Assembly: GCA_900539175.1 (NCBI GenBank)
Contig: UQAW01000012.1
Location: forward strand, 6,173 to 70,172
Direction of reading: 5' to 3'
Length of the DNA stretch: 64,000 bases
Source of the DNA: an uncultured Lachnospiraceae bacterium
Lineage (GTDB): Bacteria > Bacillota > Clostridia > Lachnospirales > Lachnospiraceae
The notes under the pieces were generated by a model that saw only the letters and a program-made list of their open reading frames with translations, had not been told where the DNA came from and did not search any database. The stretch's first letter is position 1; each line of letters begins with the position of its first letter. The position numbers were made by a program, and so were the translations under genes. This document shows, in pieces, positions 7,958 through 16,999 of this stretch.

Positions 7958-9466
7958 CTACTTTAAGCGAAGCGTCTTCCCAAGAGCCCCCAGATATGTT
8001 ATCCCCATAATTGCAATGACCAGAAGCAGTCTTAAAACCTCACCTTTCATATGAATCCCATTCAGAACCCCCGTAACTGAAAAGCTAACCCCCAGTGAAA
8101 TCAGCAGCCAGATCACAGGCTTTAAAATACATTCCGCTGCATCAAATGAAAAAGAAGCAGCCTGCTTAAGAAAAAGAATGTTCAGGATGGCAGAGATCAA
8201 TTCGCTTGCCAGAATACCCCATAAATATCCTTGGATTCCGAATACCGGAATTGCAAAGAGGACAAAGAGAATCCGCGTTGTAAGTCCGGCAAGGTTTTGA
8301 TAAAAGCATAGCCGTGTTTTGCCAAGTCCATTCAGAATACTGGAAAGTGTGGAATTCAGATAGAGGAACGGACTGATAAAAGCAAGAATCTGTAAAAATG
8401 TCCCGGCATCTTCATTGTCAAACAGGAGGGTTCCGATTGTATGTCCATAGACACAGAAAACACCGGATGCAAAAATACCGAGAATCAGGCAGTATTTTAT
8501 GGTTGCTTCTATCGTGCGCCTTACATTCGCCAGATTGCCGGAAGCCTGATCCTCCGCGACACTTGGAAGGAGCATAACAGCCACGGAGTTTGTGATAGCG
8601 CTTGGGAAAAGAATCATAGGAAGAGCCATGCCGGTCATGACCCCGTAGATGGAGAGCGCCGCATCGTTGGTAAGGCCGCACATCTGCAGGCGGCTGGGAA
8701 TCAGAACTGCTTCCACACTGTGCAGCAGAGTAATACAAATCCGATTGGCAGTCAGAGGTAATGACAGCCGGTACAATTCCGAAGCTGAGGAAAAAGGGAT
8801 AGCGTGGATCTTAAAGTGGTAATTGTGTTTAGAGCTTTCCCAGGCAACTGCAATTAAGGTAAACAGACAGGCGGCAGCTTCTCCTGCAAGCAGACCGATG
8901 ACGGCTACCTGTGCGTCTGGCTGTATCCCCTGATTACGCATCAGCTGATATACCAGATAAGAGGAAAGAACTCTGACAAGCTGCTCCAGAAGCTGCCCGA
9001 TTGAGGGAATTCCTGTCTTTTTTTGTGCAAAATAATAGGACATTGCACAGGTATGTATCGTGGAGAGTGGAATACTGTAGGCGAGAATATCCACCATAGG
9101 GCTTAAATCTTTTTCACCAAGAATGCGTATTGCCAGAAAATCGGAAAAATGATGGAGTCCCAGTGCAGCACAGATGGAGAGAATCAGACAAAATCCGGTT
9201 CCAAGATATAGAATATCAAATCCATCTTTTTTGGATTTGGTGGCGGTTTTGGCTGCAATCGTGCGGGACATCATGGTGGAAACACCGCCGATACAAAGAG
9301 CGGCACAGAGTGCATTTACTGGTGACAGGAGTTGAAAGAGTCCGATTTCCTTTGCACCAATGGTACGTGAGAGGAATATTCTATAGAAGAAGCCAATAAT
9401 CCGGGTTAGAAAGCCCGTGGCGGTCAGTATCACTGTTCCGAGAAGCAGTGCTTTTTTACGTGACAT
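7958..9466 (-). CDS. SpoVB-like polysaccharide flippase (MOP/MATE superfamily)
   Basis: A 502-residue polytopic membrane protein with about 14 predicted hydrophobic segments. It opens MSRKKALLLGTVILTATGFLTRIIGFFYR, the TxTRxIGFFYR start typical of stage V sporulation protein B and its relatives, and contains ASGVFCVYGHTIGTLLFDNEDAG and SSILNGLGK. Family members export lipid-linked oligosaccharides; SpoVB acts in spore cortex peptidoglycan synthesis. The gene is monocistronic and divergent from the iscR-like gene, sharing a 167-base intergenic region. A second, more MurJ/YtgP-like relative lies at 26669-28291, so the two may have separate jobs. Assignment as true SpoVB is probable, not certain. 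Confidence 0.85.
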   Translation of the reverse strand: MSRKKALLLGTVILTATGFLTRIIGFFYRIFLSRTIGAKEIGLFQLLSPVNALCAALCIGGVSTMMSRTIAAKTATKSKKDGFDILYLGTGFCLILSICAALGLHHFSDFLAIRILGEKDLSPMVDILAYSIPLSTIHTCAMSYYFAQKKTGIPSIGQLLEQLVRVLSSYLVYQLMRNQGIQPDAQVAVIGLLAGEAAACLFTLIAVAWESSKHNYHFKIHAIPFSSASELYRLSLPLTANRICITLLHSVEAVLIPSRLQMCGLTNDAALSIYGVMTGMALPMILFPSAITNSVAVMLLPSVAEDQASGNLANVRRTIEATIKYCLILGIFASGVFCVYGHTIGTLLFDNEDAGTFLQILAFISPFLYLNSTLSSILNGLGKTRLCFYQNLAGLTTRILFVLFAIPVFGIQGYLWGILASELISAILNILFLKQAASFSFDAAECILKPVIWLLISLGVSFSVTGVLNGIHMKGEVLRLLLVIAIMGITYLGALGKTLRLK

Positions 9467-9521
9467 AATCGTGCTCCAGCTTTTTTGTTTTCTTAAAACT
9501 AAATATATGTAAAAAACTACC

Positions 9522-9550
9522 TTGACAGAACCAGGTTCCGGTGCTATTCT
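9522..9550 (+). promoter_or_regulatory. promoter of the iscR-like/iscS/iscU/mnmA operon
   Basis: TTGACA (9522-9527), a 17-base spacer and TATTCT (9545-9550), followed directly by a palindromic operator candidate. Confidence 0.8.
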
Positions 9551-9563
9551 TTAAATGGAATTA

Positions 9564-9586
9564 ATTCCGAGTAAAATACTCGGATT
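9564..9586 (+). promoter_or_regulatory. palindromic operator, probable Rrf2/IscR-type autoregulatory site
   Basis: TCCGAGTA (9566-9573), AAA, TACTCGGA (9577-9584), with further A/T pairing outside. It begins just past the -10 element, about at the transcription start, and 48 bases before the regulator gene, where a bound repressor would block transcription. The CCGAGTA half-site is like known Rrf2-family palindromes. Confidence 0.7.
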
Positions 9587-9633
9587 TAACAATAGAAAAG
9601 GAAGGGGCGGCACTGACGCCAAAGTGACAAGAT

Positions 9634-10095
9634 ATGAAGCTATCTACAAAAGGAAGATATGGGTTACGGGCATTGATTGATCTGGCTGCATTTTCCAGTG
9701 AGGAGGAAGCTGTTTCGATTCAAAGTATTTCCGAACGTCAGAACATATCCGAGAGTTATCTGGAACAACTGGTCCGTCTGTTAAAAAAAGCAGGTCTGGT
9801 GAAAAGTGTGCGGGGCGCCGGCGGAGGCTATATGCTGGCAAAGCCCATCAGTCAGATTTCAGTAGGGGAAGTATTGCGGGCGCTGGAAGGAAATCTGGAT
9901 GCAGTGACCTGCCCTGCAAATGAAGGTGAGGGAGGCTGCGAAGAGGCAGATTTCTGTGTGACCAGATTTGTCTGGCAGAAAATCAATGACAGCATCACAT
10001 CGACGGTAGACGCTATTATGCTGGACCAGTTAGTGGAAGAAGGCCGAAAGATACAAAAACAGGGCAAACGAGCCTGTGAAGGATCAAGAGATTGA
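9634..10095 (+). CDS. Rrf2-family regulator, IscR-like
   Basis: A 153-residue winged-helix regulator. MKLSTKGRYGLRALIDLA is the classic Rrf2 start, followed by helix-turn-helix ISERQNISESYLEQLVRLLKKAGLVKSVRGAGGGYMLAKP. Three cysteines (C-x7-C-x5-C: VTCPANEGEGGCEEADFCV) sit where IscR binds its Fe-S cluster. It heads an operon with cysteine desulfurase, scaffold and tRNA-thiolase genes, matching a sensor of Fe-S or cysteine status. The promoter and palindromic site just upstream suggest autoregulation. The ribosome site before the ATG is weak. A CymR-type role is possible, but the cysteine triad and the neighbours favour IscR. Confidence 0.88.
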   Translation: MKLSTKGRYGLRALIDLAAFSSEEEAVSIQSISERQNISESYLEQLVRLLKKAGLVKSVRGAGGGYMLAKPISQISVGEVLRALEGNLDAVTCPANEGEGGCEEADFCVTRFVWQKINDSITSTVDAIMLDQLVEEGRKIQKQGKRACEGSRD

Positions 10096-10111
10096 AAAGG
10101 AGATGGACGAC

Positions 10112-11290
10112 ATGATTTATTTAGATAATGCAGCAACTACAAAGACAGCGCCGGAAGTAGTGGAAGCGATGCTCCCCTATTTTAGCGAACTGTACGGAAA
10201 CCCATCCAGCATTTATGAAATTGCTGGAAAAAGCAAGGAGGCGGTCACAGCCGCAAGAGAACAGATTGCAGAAGTGATTGGAGCAAAAACAGAGGAAATC
10301 TACTTTACGGCAGGTGGAAGCGAGGCAGACAACTGGGCGCTGAAAGCAGCATTTGAGGCATGCAAGAATAAAGGAAATCATATCATAACCACGAAGATTG
10401 AGCATCATGCGATTCTGCATACCTGCGATTATCTTGAAAAAGAGCGGGGAGCAAAGATTACTTATCTTGATGTAGACGAAAATGGTGTTGTAAAGCTGGA
10501 GGACCTGGAGCAGGCAATCACACCCGAGACAATCTTGATTTCTGTGATGTTTGCCAATAATGAGATTGGTACCATCCAGCCGATCAAAGAGATTGGAATG
10601 ATTGCAAAGGAGCATAATATCCTGTTTCACACGGATGCGGTGCAGGCATTTGGTCAGATTCCGATCCATGTGGATGATTACCATATCGATATGCTCAGTT
10701 CCAGCGGACATAAGATTAACGGACCAAAGGGAATTGGATTTTTGTATATCCGTAAAGGTGTGAAGATTCGTTCCTTCGTACACGGCGGCGCACAGGAGCG
10801 GAAACGCCGGGCAGGCACAGAGAATGTGCCGGGAATCGTAGGATACGGAGCCGCTGCAAAACGCGCAGCTGATACGATGGAAGCAAGGACCCGCAAAGAA
10901 ACGGAACTCAGGGATTACATGATTGGACGGATTTTAAAGGAAGTTCCTTATTGTCGTCTGAATGGTGATCCGGTAAAACGTCTTCCGAATAATGTAAATA
11001 TCAGTTTTCAGTTTATTGAAGGAGAGTCTTTGTTGATTATGTTAGATATGGAAGGAATTGCAGCTTCCAGCGGATCTGCATGTACATCCGGAAGTCTGGA
11101 TCCCTCACATGTACTGCTGGCGATCGGGCTGCCTCATGAGATTGCCCATGGCTCCCTTCGCATGACTTTGAGTGATGAGACAACAAAGGAAGATCTTGAT
11201 TTTACCGTTGAAAAAATAAAAGCAATTGTGGAACGACTTAGAAACATGTCTCCGTTGTATGAAGATTTTATGAAAAAACAGGGAAAATAA
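10112..11290 (+). CDS. iscS: cysteine desulfurase (IscS/NifS family)
   Basis: A 392-residue PLP enzyme that takes sulfur from cysteine for Fe-S clusters and tRNA thiolation. It starts MIYLDNAATTKTAPEV, has EHHAILHTC, the PLP lysine in SSSGHKINGPKGIGFLY, GGAQERKRRAGTEN and the mobile catalytic-cysteine loop SSGSACTSGSLDPSHVL. The frame is open upstream, but AAGGAG at 10097-10102 places the start at the ATG at 10112, where the conserved domain begins. The gap to the regulator is 16 bases and iscU follows after 44. Function with the following IscU and MnmA is strongly implied by order. Confidence 0.95.
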   Translation: MIYLDNAATTKTAPEVVEAMLPYFSELYGNPSSIYEIAGKSKEAVTAAREQIAEVIGAKTEEIYFTAGGSEADNWALKAAFEACKNKGNHIITTKIEHHAILHTCDYLEKERGAKITYLDVDENGVVKLEDLEQAITPETILISVMFANNEIGTIQPIKEIGMIAKEHNILFHTDAVQAFGQIPIHVDDYHIDMLSSSGHKINGPKGIGFLYIRKGVKIRSFVHGGAQERKRRAGTENVPGIVGYGAAAKRAADTMEARTRKETELRDYMIGRILKEVPYCRLNGDPVKRLPNNVNISFQFIEGESLLIMLDMEGIAASSGSACTSGSLDPSHVLLAIGLPHEIAHGSLRMTLSDETTKEDLDFTVEKIKAIVERLRNMSPLYEDFMKKQGK

Positions 11291-11334
11291 GAAAGACAAG
11301 AAAGTACCAGAAAAAATTTGGAGGAAATAGAATT

Positions 11335-11772
11335 ATGTACAGTGAAAAAGTAATGGATCATTTTCAGAATCCCAGAAATGTTGGTGAGATTGAGAATCCC
11401 AGCGGTGTAGGAACGGTTGGCAATGCAAAATGCGGAGACATCATGAGAATGTATCTGGATATTGATGAAAATGGAATTATCCAGGATTGTAAATTTAAGA
11501 CGTTCGGCTGTGGTGCTGCTGTAGCAACCAGCAGCATGGCAACCGAGCTTGTCAAAGGAAAAACCATCCAACAGGCGTTAGAAGTTACAAATAAGGCAGT
11601 TATGGACGCATTGGACGGACTGCCGCCGGTCAAGGTACACTGTTCTCTGCTTGCAGAAGAGGCGATCCATGCGGCACTTTGGGATTACGCAGAGAAAAAT
11701 CATATTAAGATTGAAGGATTGGATAAGCCCAAATCAGATATCAGTGAAGAGGAAGACGAGGAAGAGTACTAA
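11335..11772 (+). CDS. iscU: Fe-S cluster scaffold IscU/NifU N-terminal type
   Basis: A 145-residue scaffold that accepts sulfur from IscS and assembles Fe-S clusters. It begins MYSEKVMDHFQNPRNVGEI and has the three ligand cysteines in NAKCGDIM, FGCGAA and VHCSLLAEEA. It ends with an acidic tail (ISEEEDEEEY). GGAGG precedes the ATG. Its stop is one base from the mnmA start, so the two are tightly coupled. The aspartate next to the first cysteine (CGD) is conserved. Confidence 0.94.
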   Translation: MYSEKVMDHFQNPRNVGEIENPSGVGTVGNAKCGDIMRMYLDIDENGIIQDCKFKTFGCGAAVATSSMATELVKGKTIQQALEVTNKAVMDALDGLPPVKVHCSLLAEEAIHAALWDYAEKNHIKIEGLDKPKSDISEEEDEEEY

Positions 11773-11773
11773 G

Positions 11774-12859
11774 ATGGCAAAGGAACGAGTGGTAGTTGGC
11801 ATGTCAGGAGGTGTGGATTCTTCGGTTGCCGCTTATCTTCTGAAAGAGGCCGGTTATGATGTAATCGGTGTCACAATGCAGATCTGGCAGGAGGAAGAGG
11901 AAGCAGTGCAGCAGGAGAACGGCGGATGCTGCGGTCTTTTCGCTGTGGAGGATGCCCGCCGGGTAGCGCAGATGTTGGGGATTCCGTATTATGTCATGAA
12001 CTTCAGAAAGGAATTTAAGCGGGAAGTCATGGATTATTTTACCTCAGAATATTTATGCGGGAGAACTCCGAATCCCTGTATCGCCTGTAACCGGTATGTC
12101 AAATGGGAGGCGCTTTTAAAGCGCAGTCTGGATATCGGTGCGGATTATATTGCCACCGGACATTATGCCAGAATTACCCGTCTGCCAAACGGCAGATCTG
12201 CAATCTGCAATTCTGTTACGGCAGCAAAGGATCAGACGTATGCACTTTATAATCTGACCCAGGAGCAGTTGGCGCATACGTTGATGCCGGTGGGAGCTTA
12301 TACGAAGGAAGAGATACGTTCGATGGCTGCAGATATCGGACTTCCGGTTGCGGCGAAGAAGGACAGTCAGGAAATCTGTTTTGTGCCGGACAAGGATTAT
12401 GCTTCCTTTATTGAGCGGGAAACCGGGAAAACGGTTCCGGAGGGAAATTTTGTCAATACAAAAGGTGAGATTATCGGACGGCATCGGGGAATCACCCATT
12501 ATACCGTAGGACAGAGGCGGGGGCTTCAGATTGCTGCCGGACGGAGAATCTTTGTTCTGGAGATCAGGCCTGAGACCAATGAGGTGGTGATCGGTGAAGG
12601 GGACGAGGTTTTTTCTCATACGGTGAAAGCAAATCGCCTGAATTTTATGGGGCTTGAGGAGTTCCCTATTGGTACGTCTGTGGAATTGACAGGGAAAATC
12701 CGCTATGGACATAAAGGAGCCGCCTGCACCGTCACAAGAACCGGGGAAGACGAGCTGGTCTGTCAGTTCCCGGAGGCAGTCCGGGCAGTGACACCGGGAC
12801 AAGCTTTAGTCCTTTATAAAGACGGATACGTGGCGGCGGGAGGTACGATTATACGATGA
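11774..12859 (+). CDS. mnmA: tRNA 2-thiouridine(34) synthase
   Basis: A 361-residue ATP-pyrophosphatase that thiolates wobble uridine of Lys, Glu and Gln tRNAs using sulfur from a desulfurase. It has the PP-loop VGMSGGVDSSVAAYLL, NPCIACNRYVKW with a catalytic cysteine, the DQTYALYNL segment, the second catalytic cysteine in SQEICFVPDKDY and HYTVGQRRGLQI. The frame continues upstream inside iscU; the true start is the ATG at 11774, one base after the iscU stop, where the PP-loop domain starts. Co-transcription with iscS explains the sulfur supply. Confidence 0.95.
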   Translation: MAKERVVVGMSGGVDSSVAAYLLKEAGYDVIGVTMQIWQEEEEAVQQENGGCCGLFAVEDARRVAQMLGIPYYVMNFRKEFKREVMDYFTSEYLCGRTPNPCIACNRYVKWEALLKRSLDIGADYIATGHYARITRLPNGRSAICNSVTAAKDQTYALYNLTQEQLAHTLMPVGAYTKEEIRSMAADIGLPVAAKKDSQEICFVPDKDYASFIERETGKTVPEGNFVNTKGEIIGRHRGITHYTVGQRRGLQIAAGRRIFVLEIRPETNEVVIGEGDEVFSHTVKANRLNFMGLEEFPIGTSVELTGKIRYGHKGAACTVTRTGEDELVCQFPEAVRAVTPGQALVLYKDGYVAAGGTIIR

Positions 12860-13650
12860 TTGCAGATTCTCATATGCATACGAGTTTTTCCAGTGACAGT
12901 GATACTCCCATGGAAAAGATGGTAGAACAGGCCATTGCTCTTGGGATGGAGAGTATCTGTATCACAGATCACTATGATAAGGACTATTTTAATGGGGAAT
13001 TTCAACTGGATACCGATGCTTATCAGAGAAAGGTTTGTGAGCTTCAAAGCAGATACGGTGACAGGATCGAGATTCGTTTCGGGGTAGAATTAGGGCTTCA
13101 GAGTCATCTGAAGGACTGGATGGAGACGTATGTAAACCAGTATCCTTTTGATTTTGTGATTGGTTCCATGCATCTTCTGGAGGGGAAAGATCCCTATTAC
13201 AAAGAAGCGTTTGCAGATCGGGACGAAAAAGTCCTTCTGAGAGAGTACTTTCAGGTGACAGCAGAGAATCTGGATTCTTTTCAGGGCTTCCAGAGTCTTG
13301 GGCATCTGGATTATCTGGTACGCTATCTGGGTCCGGATGCGGAAGCTTATACGTATCAGGAATATGCGGACGAGATTGATGGGATACTGAAGCGCCTGAT
13401 CCGATTCGGCATCGCATTGGAGGTCAATACGGCAGGATATCGTTATGGGCGTGCCTGTCCGAATCCGGGAGCCGATGTAGTGAACCGGTATCGTGAATTG
13501 GGCGGGGAAATGATCACCATCGGCGCCGACGGACATTTTCCCCGGTATGTGGGATATGGATTTGACCGGGCGGAGGCTCTGCTCACCGCATGTGGATTCC
13601 GCTATTATACGCTTTTCCGGCAGAAAAAGCCGCATTTTATAAAAATATAA
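12856..13650 (+). CDS. PHP-family phosphatase, histidinol-phosphatase-like
   Basis: A 264-residue PHP-domain metalloenzyme. MIADSHMHTSFSSDSDTP supplies the first HxH metal motif; further metal positions are seen in ITDHYD, FGVELGL, GSMHLL, GHLDYLVRY and IGADGHFP. The family includes HisJ-type histidinol phosphatases of Firmicutes. It overlaps mnmA by four bases (ATGA), so it is translationally coupled to the sulfur operon, which is unexpected for a histidine gene. hisH and hisF are about 11 kb away. A histidinol-phosphatase role is likely but another phosphoester substrate is possible. Confidence 0.8.
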   Translation: MIADSHMHTSFSSDSDTPMEKMVEQAIALGMESICITDHYDKDYFNGEFQLDTDAYQRKVCELQSRYGDRIEIRFGVELGLQSHLKDWMETYVNQYPFDFVIGSMHLLEGKDPYYKEAFADRDEKVLLREYFQVTAENLDSFQGFQSLGHLDYLVRYLGPDAEAYTYQEYADEIDGILKRLIRFGIALEVNTAGYRYGRACPNPGADVVNRYRELGGEMITIGADGHFPRYVGYGFDRAEALLTACGFRYYTLFRQKKPHFIKI

Positions 13651-13682
13651 TTGTTCTTTTTACCTTTTTTCCAAAATAGGGA

Positions 13683-13711
13683 TTGAATTTTTGGTTAGAA
13701 TTGGGTAAAAT
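13683..13711 (+). promoter_or_regulatory. promoter of gap
   Basis: TTGAAT (13683-13688), a 17-base spacer and TAAAAT (13706-13711), 75 bases before the start codon. Confidence 0.6.
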
Positions 13712-13786
13712 AAGCTATAGGTTGATGTTTCTTTAACAAAGTAAGAAGCACAATGAATCTAAACACTTTTAGGAGGAATTAAAATC

Positions 13787-14800
13787 ATGGCAGTAAAAGT
13801 AGCAATCAATGGTTTTGGACGTATCGGACGTCTTGCATTCAGACAGATGTTTGGAGCAGAGGGATATGAAGTAGTAGCAATCAACGATCTGACATCTCCG
13901 AAGATGTTGGCTCATCTGTTAAAATATGATTCTTCACAGGGAAAATACGCTTTGGCTGATACAGTAGAAGCTGGTGAAGATTCCATCACTGTTGACGGAA
14001 AAGAGATTAAAATCTACGCATTCCCGGATGCAAACAACTGCCCATGGGGAGAGCTTGGTGTAGACGTAGTTCTGGAGTGCTCCGGATTCTACACATCCAA
14101 AGAAAAAGCTCAGGCTCATATCAATGCAGGTGCTCGTAAAGTTGTTATCTCTGCTCCGGCAGGCAACGACCTTCCGACCGTTGTTTACAATGTAAACCAT
14201 GAGACACTGAAAGCTGAAGATACTATTATTTCTGCAGCTTCCTGTACAACAAACTGCTTAGCTCCTATGGCAAAAGCTCTGAACGAGTTAGCACCGATCA
14301 AAACTGGTATCATGTGTACCATCCATGCTTATACAGGCGATCAGATGACTCTGGACGGACCGCAAAGAAAAGGCGATCTGAGAAGATCCCGTGCAGCTGC
14401 AGTGAATATTGTTCCGAACAGCACAGGTGCTGCAAAAGCAATCGGTCTGGTTATTCCGGAACTGAACGGAAAATTAATCGGAGCTGCTCAGCGTGTTCCT
14501 ACCCCAACAGGTTCTACTACAATTCTGACAGCAGTTGTAGAAGGAACTGTTACTGTTGATGAAATCAACGCTAAGATGAAAGCTTCTGCTACAGAATCTT
14601 TCGGATACAACACAGATGAAATCGTATCCAGCGATATCGTTGGTATGAGATTTGGTTCTCTGTTCGATGCAACTCAGACTATGGTACTGCCATTGGACAA
14701 CGGAACAACTCAGGTACAGGTTGTATCCTGGTATGACAATGAGAACTCTTATACAAGCCAGATGGTTCGTACAATCAAATACTTCTCAGAGTTAGCATAA
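13787..14800 (+). CDS. gap: glyceraldehyde-3-phosphate dehydrogenase
   Basis: A 337-residue glycolytic dehydrogenase. VAINGFGRIGRLAFR is the NAD-binding start and SAASCTTNCLAP holds the catalytic cysteine. GDLRRSRAAAVNIVPNSTGAAKA and WYDNENSYTSQMV are family signatures. AGGAGG precedes the ATG. Codon use is strongly biased toward preferred codons, as expected for a highly expressed gene. It is followed by a strong terminator, then pgk and tpiA in glycolytic order. Confidence 0.97.
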   Translation: MAVKVAINGFGRIGRLAFRQMFGAEGYEVVAINDLTSPKMLAHLLKYDSSQGKYALADTVEAGEDSITVDGKEIKIYAFPDANNCPWGELGVDVVLECSGFYTSKEKAQAHINAGARKVVISAPAGNDLPTVVYNVNHETLKAEDTIISAASCTTNCLAPMAKALNELAPIKTGIMCTIHAYTGDQMTLDGPQRKGDLRRSRAAAVNIVPNSTGAAKAIGLVIPELNGKLIGAAQRVPTPTGSTTILTAVVEGTVTVDEINAKMKASATESFGYNTDEIVSSDIVGMRFGSLFDATQTMVLPLDNGTTQVQVVSWYDNENSYTSQMVRTIKYFSELA

Positions 14801-14835
14801 TTGTAATTCTTTCGTTTACAATTCAGATCCAGAAG

Positions 14836-14865
14836 GGTCCGGTTCTTTTGGGACCGGACCTTTTT
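14836..14865 (+). terminator. intrinsic terminator between gap and pgk
   Basis: A 10-bp GC-rich stem (14836-14845 with 14851-14860, one G-U pair) with loop TTTTG and then TTTTT. Only 20 bases separate it from the pgk start, so pgk is transcribed by read-through or from a promoter not recognised here; this may set gap expression above pgk. Confidence 0.9.
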
Positions 14866-14885
14866 GAAATTAGGAGGGAAAACCC

Positions 14886-16079
14886 ATGTTAAATAAAAAA
14901 AGTGTAGATGATATTAATGTAAAAGGACAGAAAGTTCTGGTTCGTTGTGACTTTAACGTTCCGCTTCAGGAAGGCAAAATCACAGACGAGAATCGTCTGG
15001 TAGCAGCCCTGCCGACGATCAAAAAGCTGATCGCAGACGGCGGAAGAGTCATTCTTTGCTCTCATCTTGGAAAACCGAAGGGACAGCCTCTTCCGGAGAT
15101 GTCTCTGGCACCGGTAGCAGTTCGTCTGTCTGAGTTACTGGGACAGGAAGTAAAGTTTGCTGCTGATCCTGAGGTTGTGGGAGAGAACGCAAAGGCTGCA
15201 GTTGCAGCTATGAATGACGGTGATGTTGTACTGTTAGAGAATACTCGTTACAGAGCGGAAGAGACAAAGAATGAAGATGCATTCAGCAAAGATCTGGCTT
15301 CTCTGGCAGAGATTTTTGTCAATGATGCATTTGGTACGGCACACAGAGCACACTGCTCTAATGTAGGCGTTACGAAATATATGAAAGAAAATGCAGTGGG
15401 ATATCTGATGCAGAAAGAAATTGATTTCCTCGGAAATGCAGTAGAGAATCCGGAAAGACCATTTGTTGCAATTCTGGGAGGAGCAAAGGTTTCCAGCAAG
15501 ATTTCTGTTATCAACCGTCTGCTTGACAAAGTAGATACGCTGATCATCGGCGGCGGAATGGCTTATACATTCTCCAAAGCTCAGGGAGGTAAAATCGGTA
15601 CTTCTCTGTGTGAAGATGACTATCTGCAGTATGCGCTTGATATGGTGAAGAAGGCGGAAGAAAAAGGTGTGAAACTGCTTCTTCCGGTTGACCACAGAAT
15701 CGGGGATGACTTCTCCAACGACTGCAATATGCAGATTGTAGGCGCAGGAGATATTCCGGACGGTTGGGAAGGTATGGATATCGGACCTGAGACAGAGAAA
15801 ATTTTCAGCGATGCTGTAAAAGATGCAAAGACTGTTGTATGGAACGGACCGATGGGATGCTTCGAGATGCCAAAATTTGCCGAGGGAACAAAATCAGTTG
15901 CAGCAGCACTTGCCCAGACCGATGCAGTTACGATCATTGGCGGCGGTGATTCTGCGGCAGCCGTAAACCAGTTGGGATATGGCGATAAGATGACTCACAT
16001 CTCCACAGGCGGCGGCGCTTCTCTGGAATTTCTGGAGGGCAAGGAACTGCCAGGCGTTGTAGCAGCAGACGATAAATAA
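14886..16079 (+). CDS. pgk: phosphoglycerate kinase
   Basis: A 397-residue kinase, the normal length. VLVRCDFNVPLQEGKITDENR, SHLGKPKG, NDAFGTAHRAHCS, LGGAKVSSKI, WNGPMGCFE and the C-terminal GGGDSAAAV/STGGGASLEFLEGKELPG are all present. It transfers phosphate from 1,3-bisphosphoglycerate to ADP. It lies between gap and tpiA. AGGAGGG precedes the ATG. Confidence 0.97.
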   Translation: MLNKKSVDDINVKGQKVLVRCDFNVPLQEGKITDENRLVAALPTIKKLIADGGRVILCSHLGKPKGQPLPEMSLAPVAVRLSELLGQEVKFAADPEVVGENAKAAVAAMNDGDVVLLENTRYRAEETKNEDAFSKDLASLAEIFVNDAFGTAHRAHCSNVGVTKYMKENAVGYLMQKEIDFLGNAVENPERPFVAILGGAKVSSKISVINRLLDKVDTLIIGGGMAYTFSKAQGGKIGTSLCEDDYLQYALDMVKKAEEKGVKLLLPVDHRIGDDFSNDCNMQIVGAGDIPDGWEGMDIGPETEKIFSDAVKDAKTVVWNGPMGCFEMPKFAEGTKSVAAALAQTDAVTIIGGGDSAAAVNQLGYGDKMTHISTGGGASLEFLEGKELPGVVAADDK

Positions 16080-16099
16080 GAGTAAGGATTGAGACATGG

Positions 16100-16134
16100 G
16101 ACAATCACCTGCCGGTAAAGCGGCGGTGGTTGTC
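16100..16134 (+). repeat. GC-rich hairpin between pgk and tpiA
   Basis: GACAATCACCTGCCG pairs with CGGCGGTGGTTGTC around a GTAAAG loop, with one bulge and one G-U pair. There is no U-run, so it more probably acts as an mRNA stabilising or processing element than as a terminator. Confidence 0.6.
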
Positions 16135-16176
16135 TTAAGTGTAAAGAAATATAAAAGATAAAAGAGGGAATATAAG

Positions 16177-16926
16177 ATGGCAAGAAAGAAAATTATCGCT
16201 GGAAACTGGAAGATGAACATGACACCAAGCCAGGCAGTAGAATTGGTAAATACATTAAAACCATTGGTAGCAAATGAAGAAGTAGACGTAGTATTCTGTG
16301 TACCGGCAATTGATATCATTCCGGTTGTTGAGGCTTGTAAAGGAACCAACATCCAGGTTGGCGCTGAGAATATGTATTTTGAGGAGAAAGGTGCTTACAC
16401 AGGTGAGATTTCTCCGGAAATGCTGACTGATGCAGGTGTAAAATACGTTGTTCTCGGACATTCTGAGAGAAGAGATTATTTTGGTGAGACAAATGCAGAT
16501 GTGAATAAGAAAGTGCTGAAAGCGTTCGAGCATGGTATCACACCGATTATGTGCTGCGGTGAAACTCTGGAGCAGAGAGAGCAGGGCGTAACGATGGACT
16601 TTATCCGCCAGCAGGTGAAGGTTGGATTCCAGAATGTAACAGCAGATCAGGCGAAAGCGGCCGTAATCGCTTACGAGCCGATCTGGGCAATCGGAACCGG
16701 AAAAACAGCTACCACGGAGCAGGCAGAAGAGGTATGCAAAGGTATCCGTGAATGCATCGCTGAGATTTATGATGATGCAACTGCAGCAGAAATTCGTATC
16801 CAGTATGGCGGATCTGTAAATGCGGGCAATGCAGCAGAACTGTTTGCACAGGCTGACATTGACGGCGGTCTGGTAGGCGGCGCTTCCCTGAAAGCTGATT
16901 TCGGCAAAATTGTTTGCTATAAATAA
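16177..16926 (+). CDS. tpiA: triosephosphate isomerase
   Basis: A 249-residue TIM barrel. ARKKIIAGNWKMNM begins it; the catalytic histidine is in VVLGHSERRDYFGE and the glutamate in AYEPIWAIGTGKTAT. GGLVGGASLK closes the phosphate site. It interconverts dihydroxyacetone phosphate and glyceraldehyde-3-phosphate. It follows pgk by 97 bases, with a hairpin but no promoter recognised between. Confidence 0.97.
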   Translation: MARKKIIAGNWKMNMTPSQAVELVNTLKPLVANEEVDVVFCVPAIDIIPVVEACKGTNIQVGAENMYFEEKGAYTGEISPEMLTDAGVKYVVLGHSERRDYFGETNADVNKKVLKAFEHGITPIMCCGETLEQREQGVTMDFIRQQVKVGFQNVTADQAKAAVIAYEPIWAIGTGKTATTEQAEEVCKGIRECIAEIYDDATAAEIRIQYGGSVNAGNAAELFAQADIDGGLVGGASLKADFGKIVCYK

Positions 16927-16956
16927 AAAGCATAAATAAGAAGATTATAAATTATC

Positions 16957-16985
16957 TTGACAATTTGAGACAAATTCTGTATGAT
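16957..16985 (+). promoter_or_regulatory. promoter of the ATP-grasp/alpha-E operon
   Basis: TTGACA (16957-16962), a 17-base spacer and TATGAT (16980-16985), starting transcription near 16992. Confidence 0.85.
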
Positions 16986-16999
16986 ATATCAATAAGACA

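Noticed and set aside
11651..11773. 41-codon N-terminal extension of mnmA
   Set aside because: It lies inside iscU in another frame; the PP-loop domain begins at the ATG at 11774.
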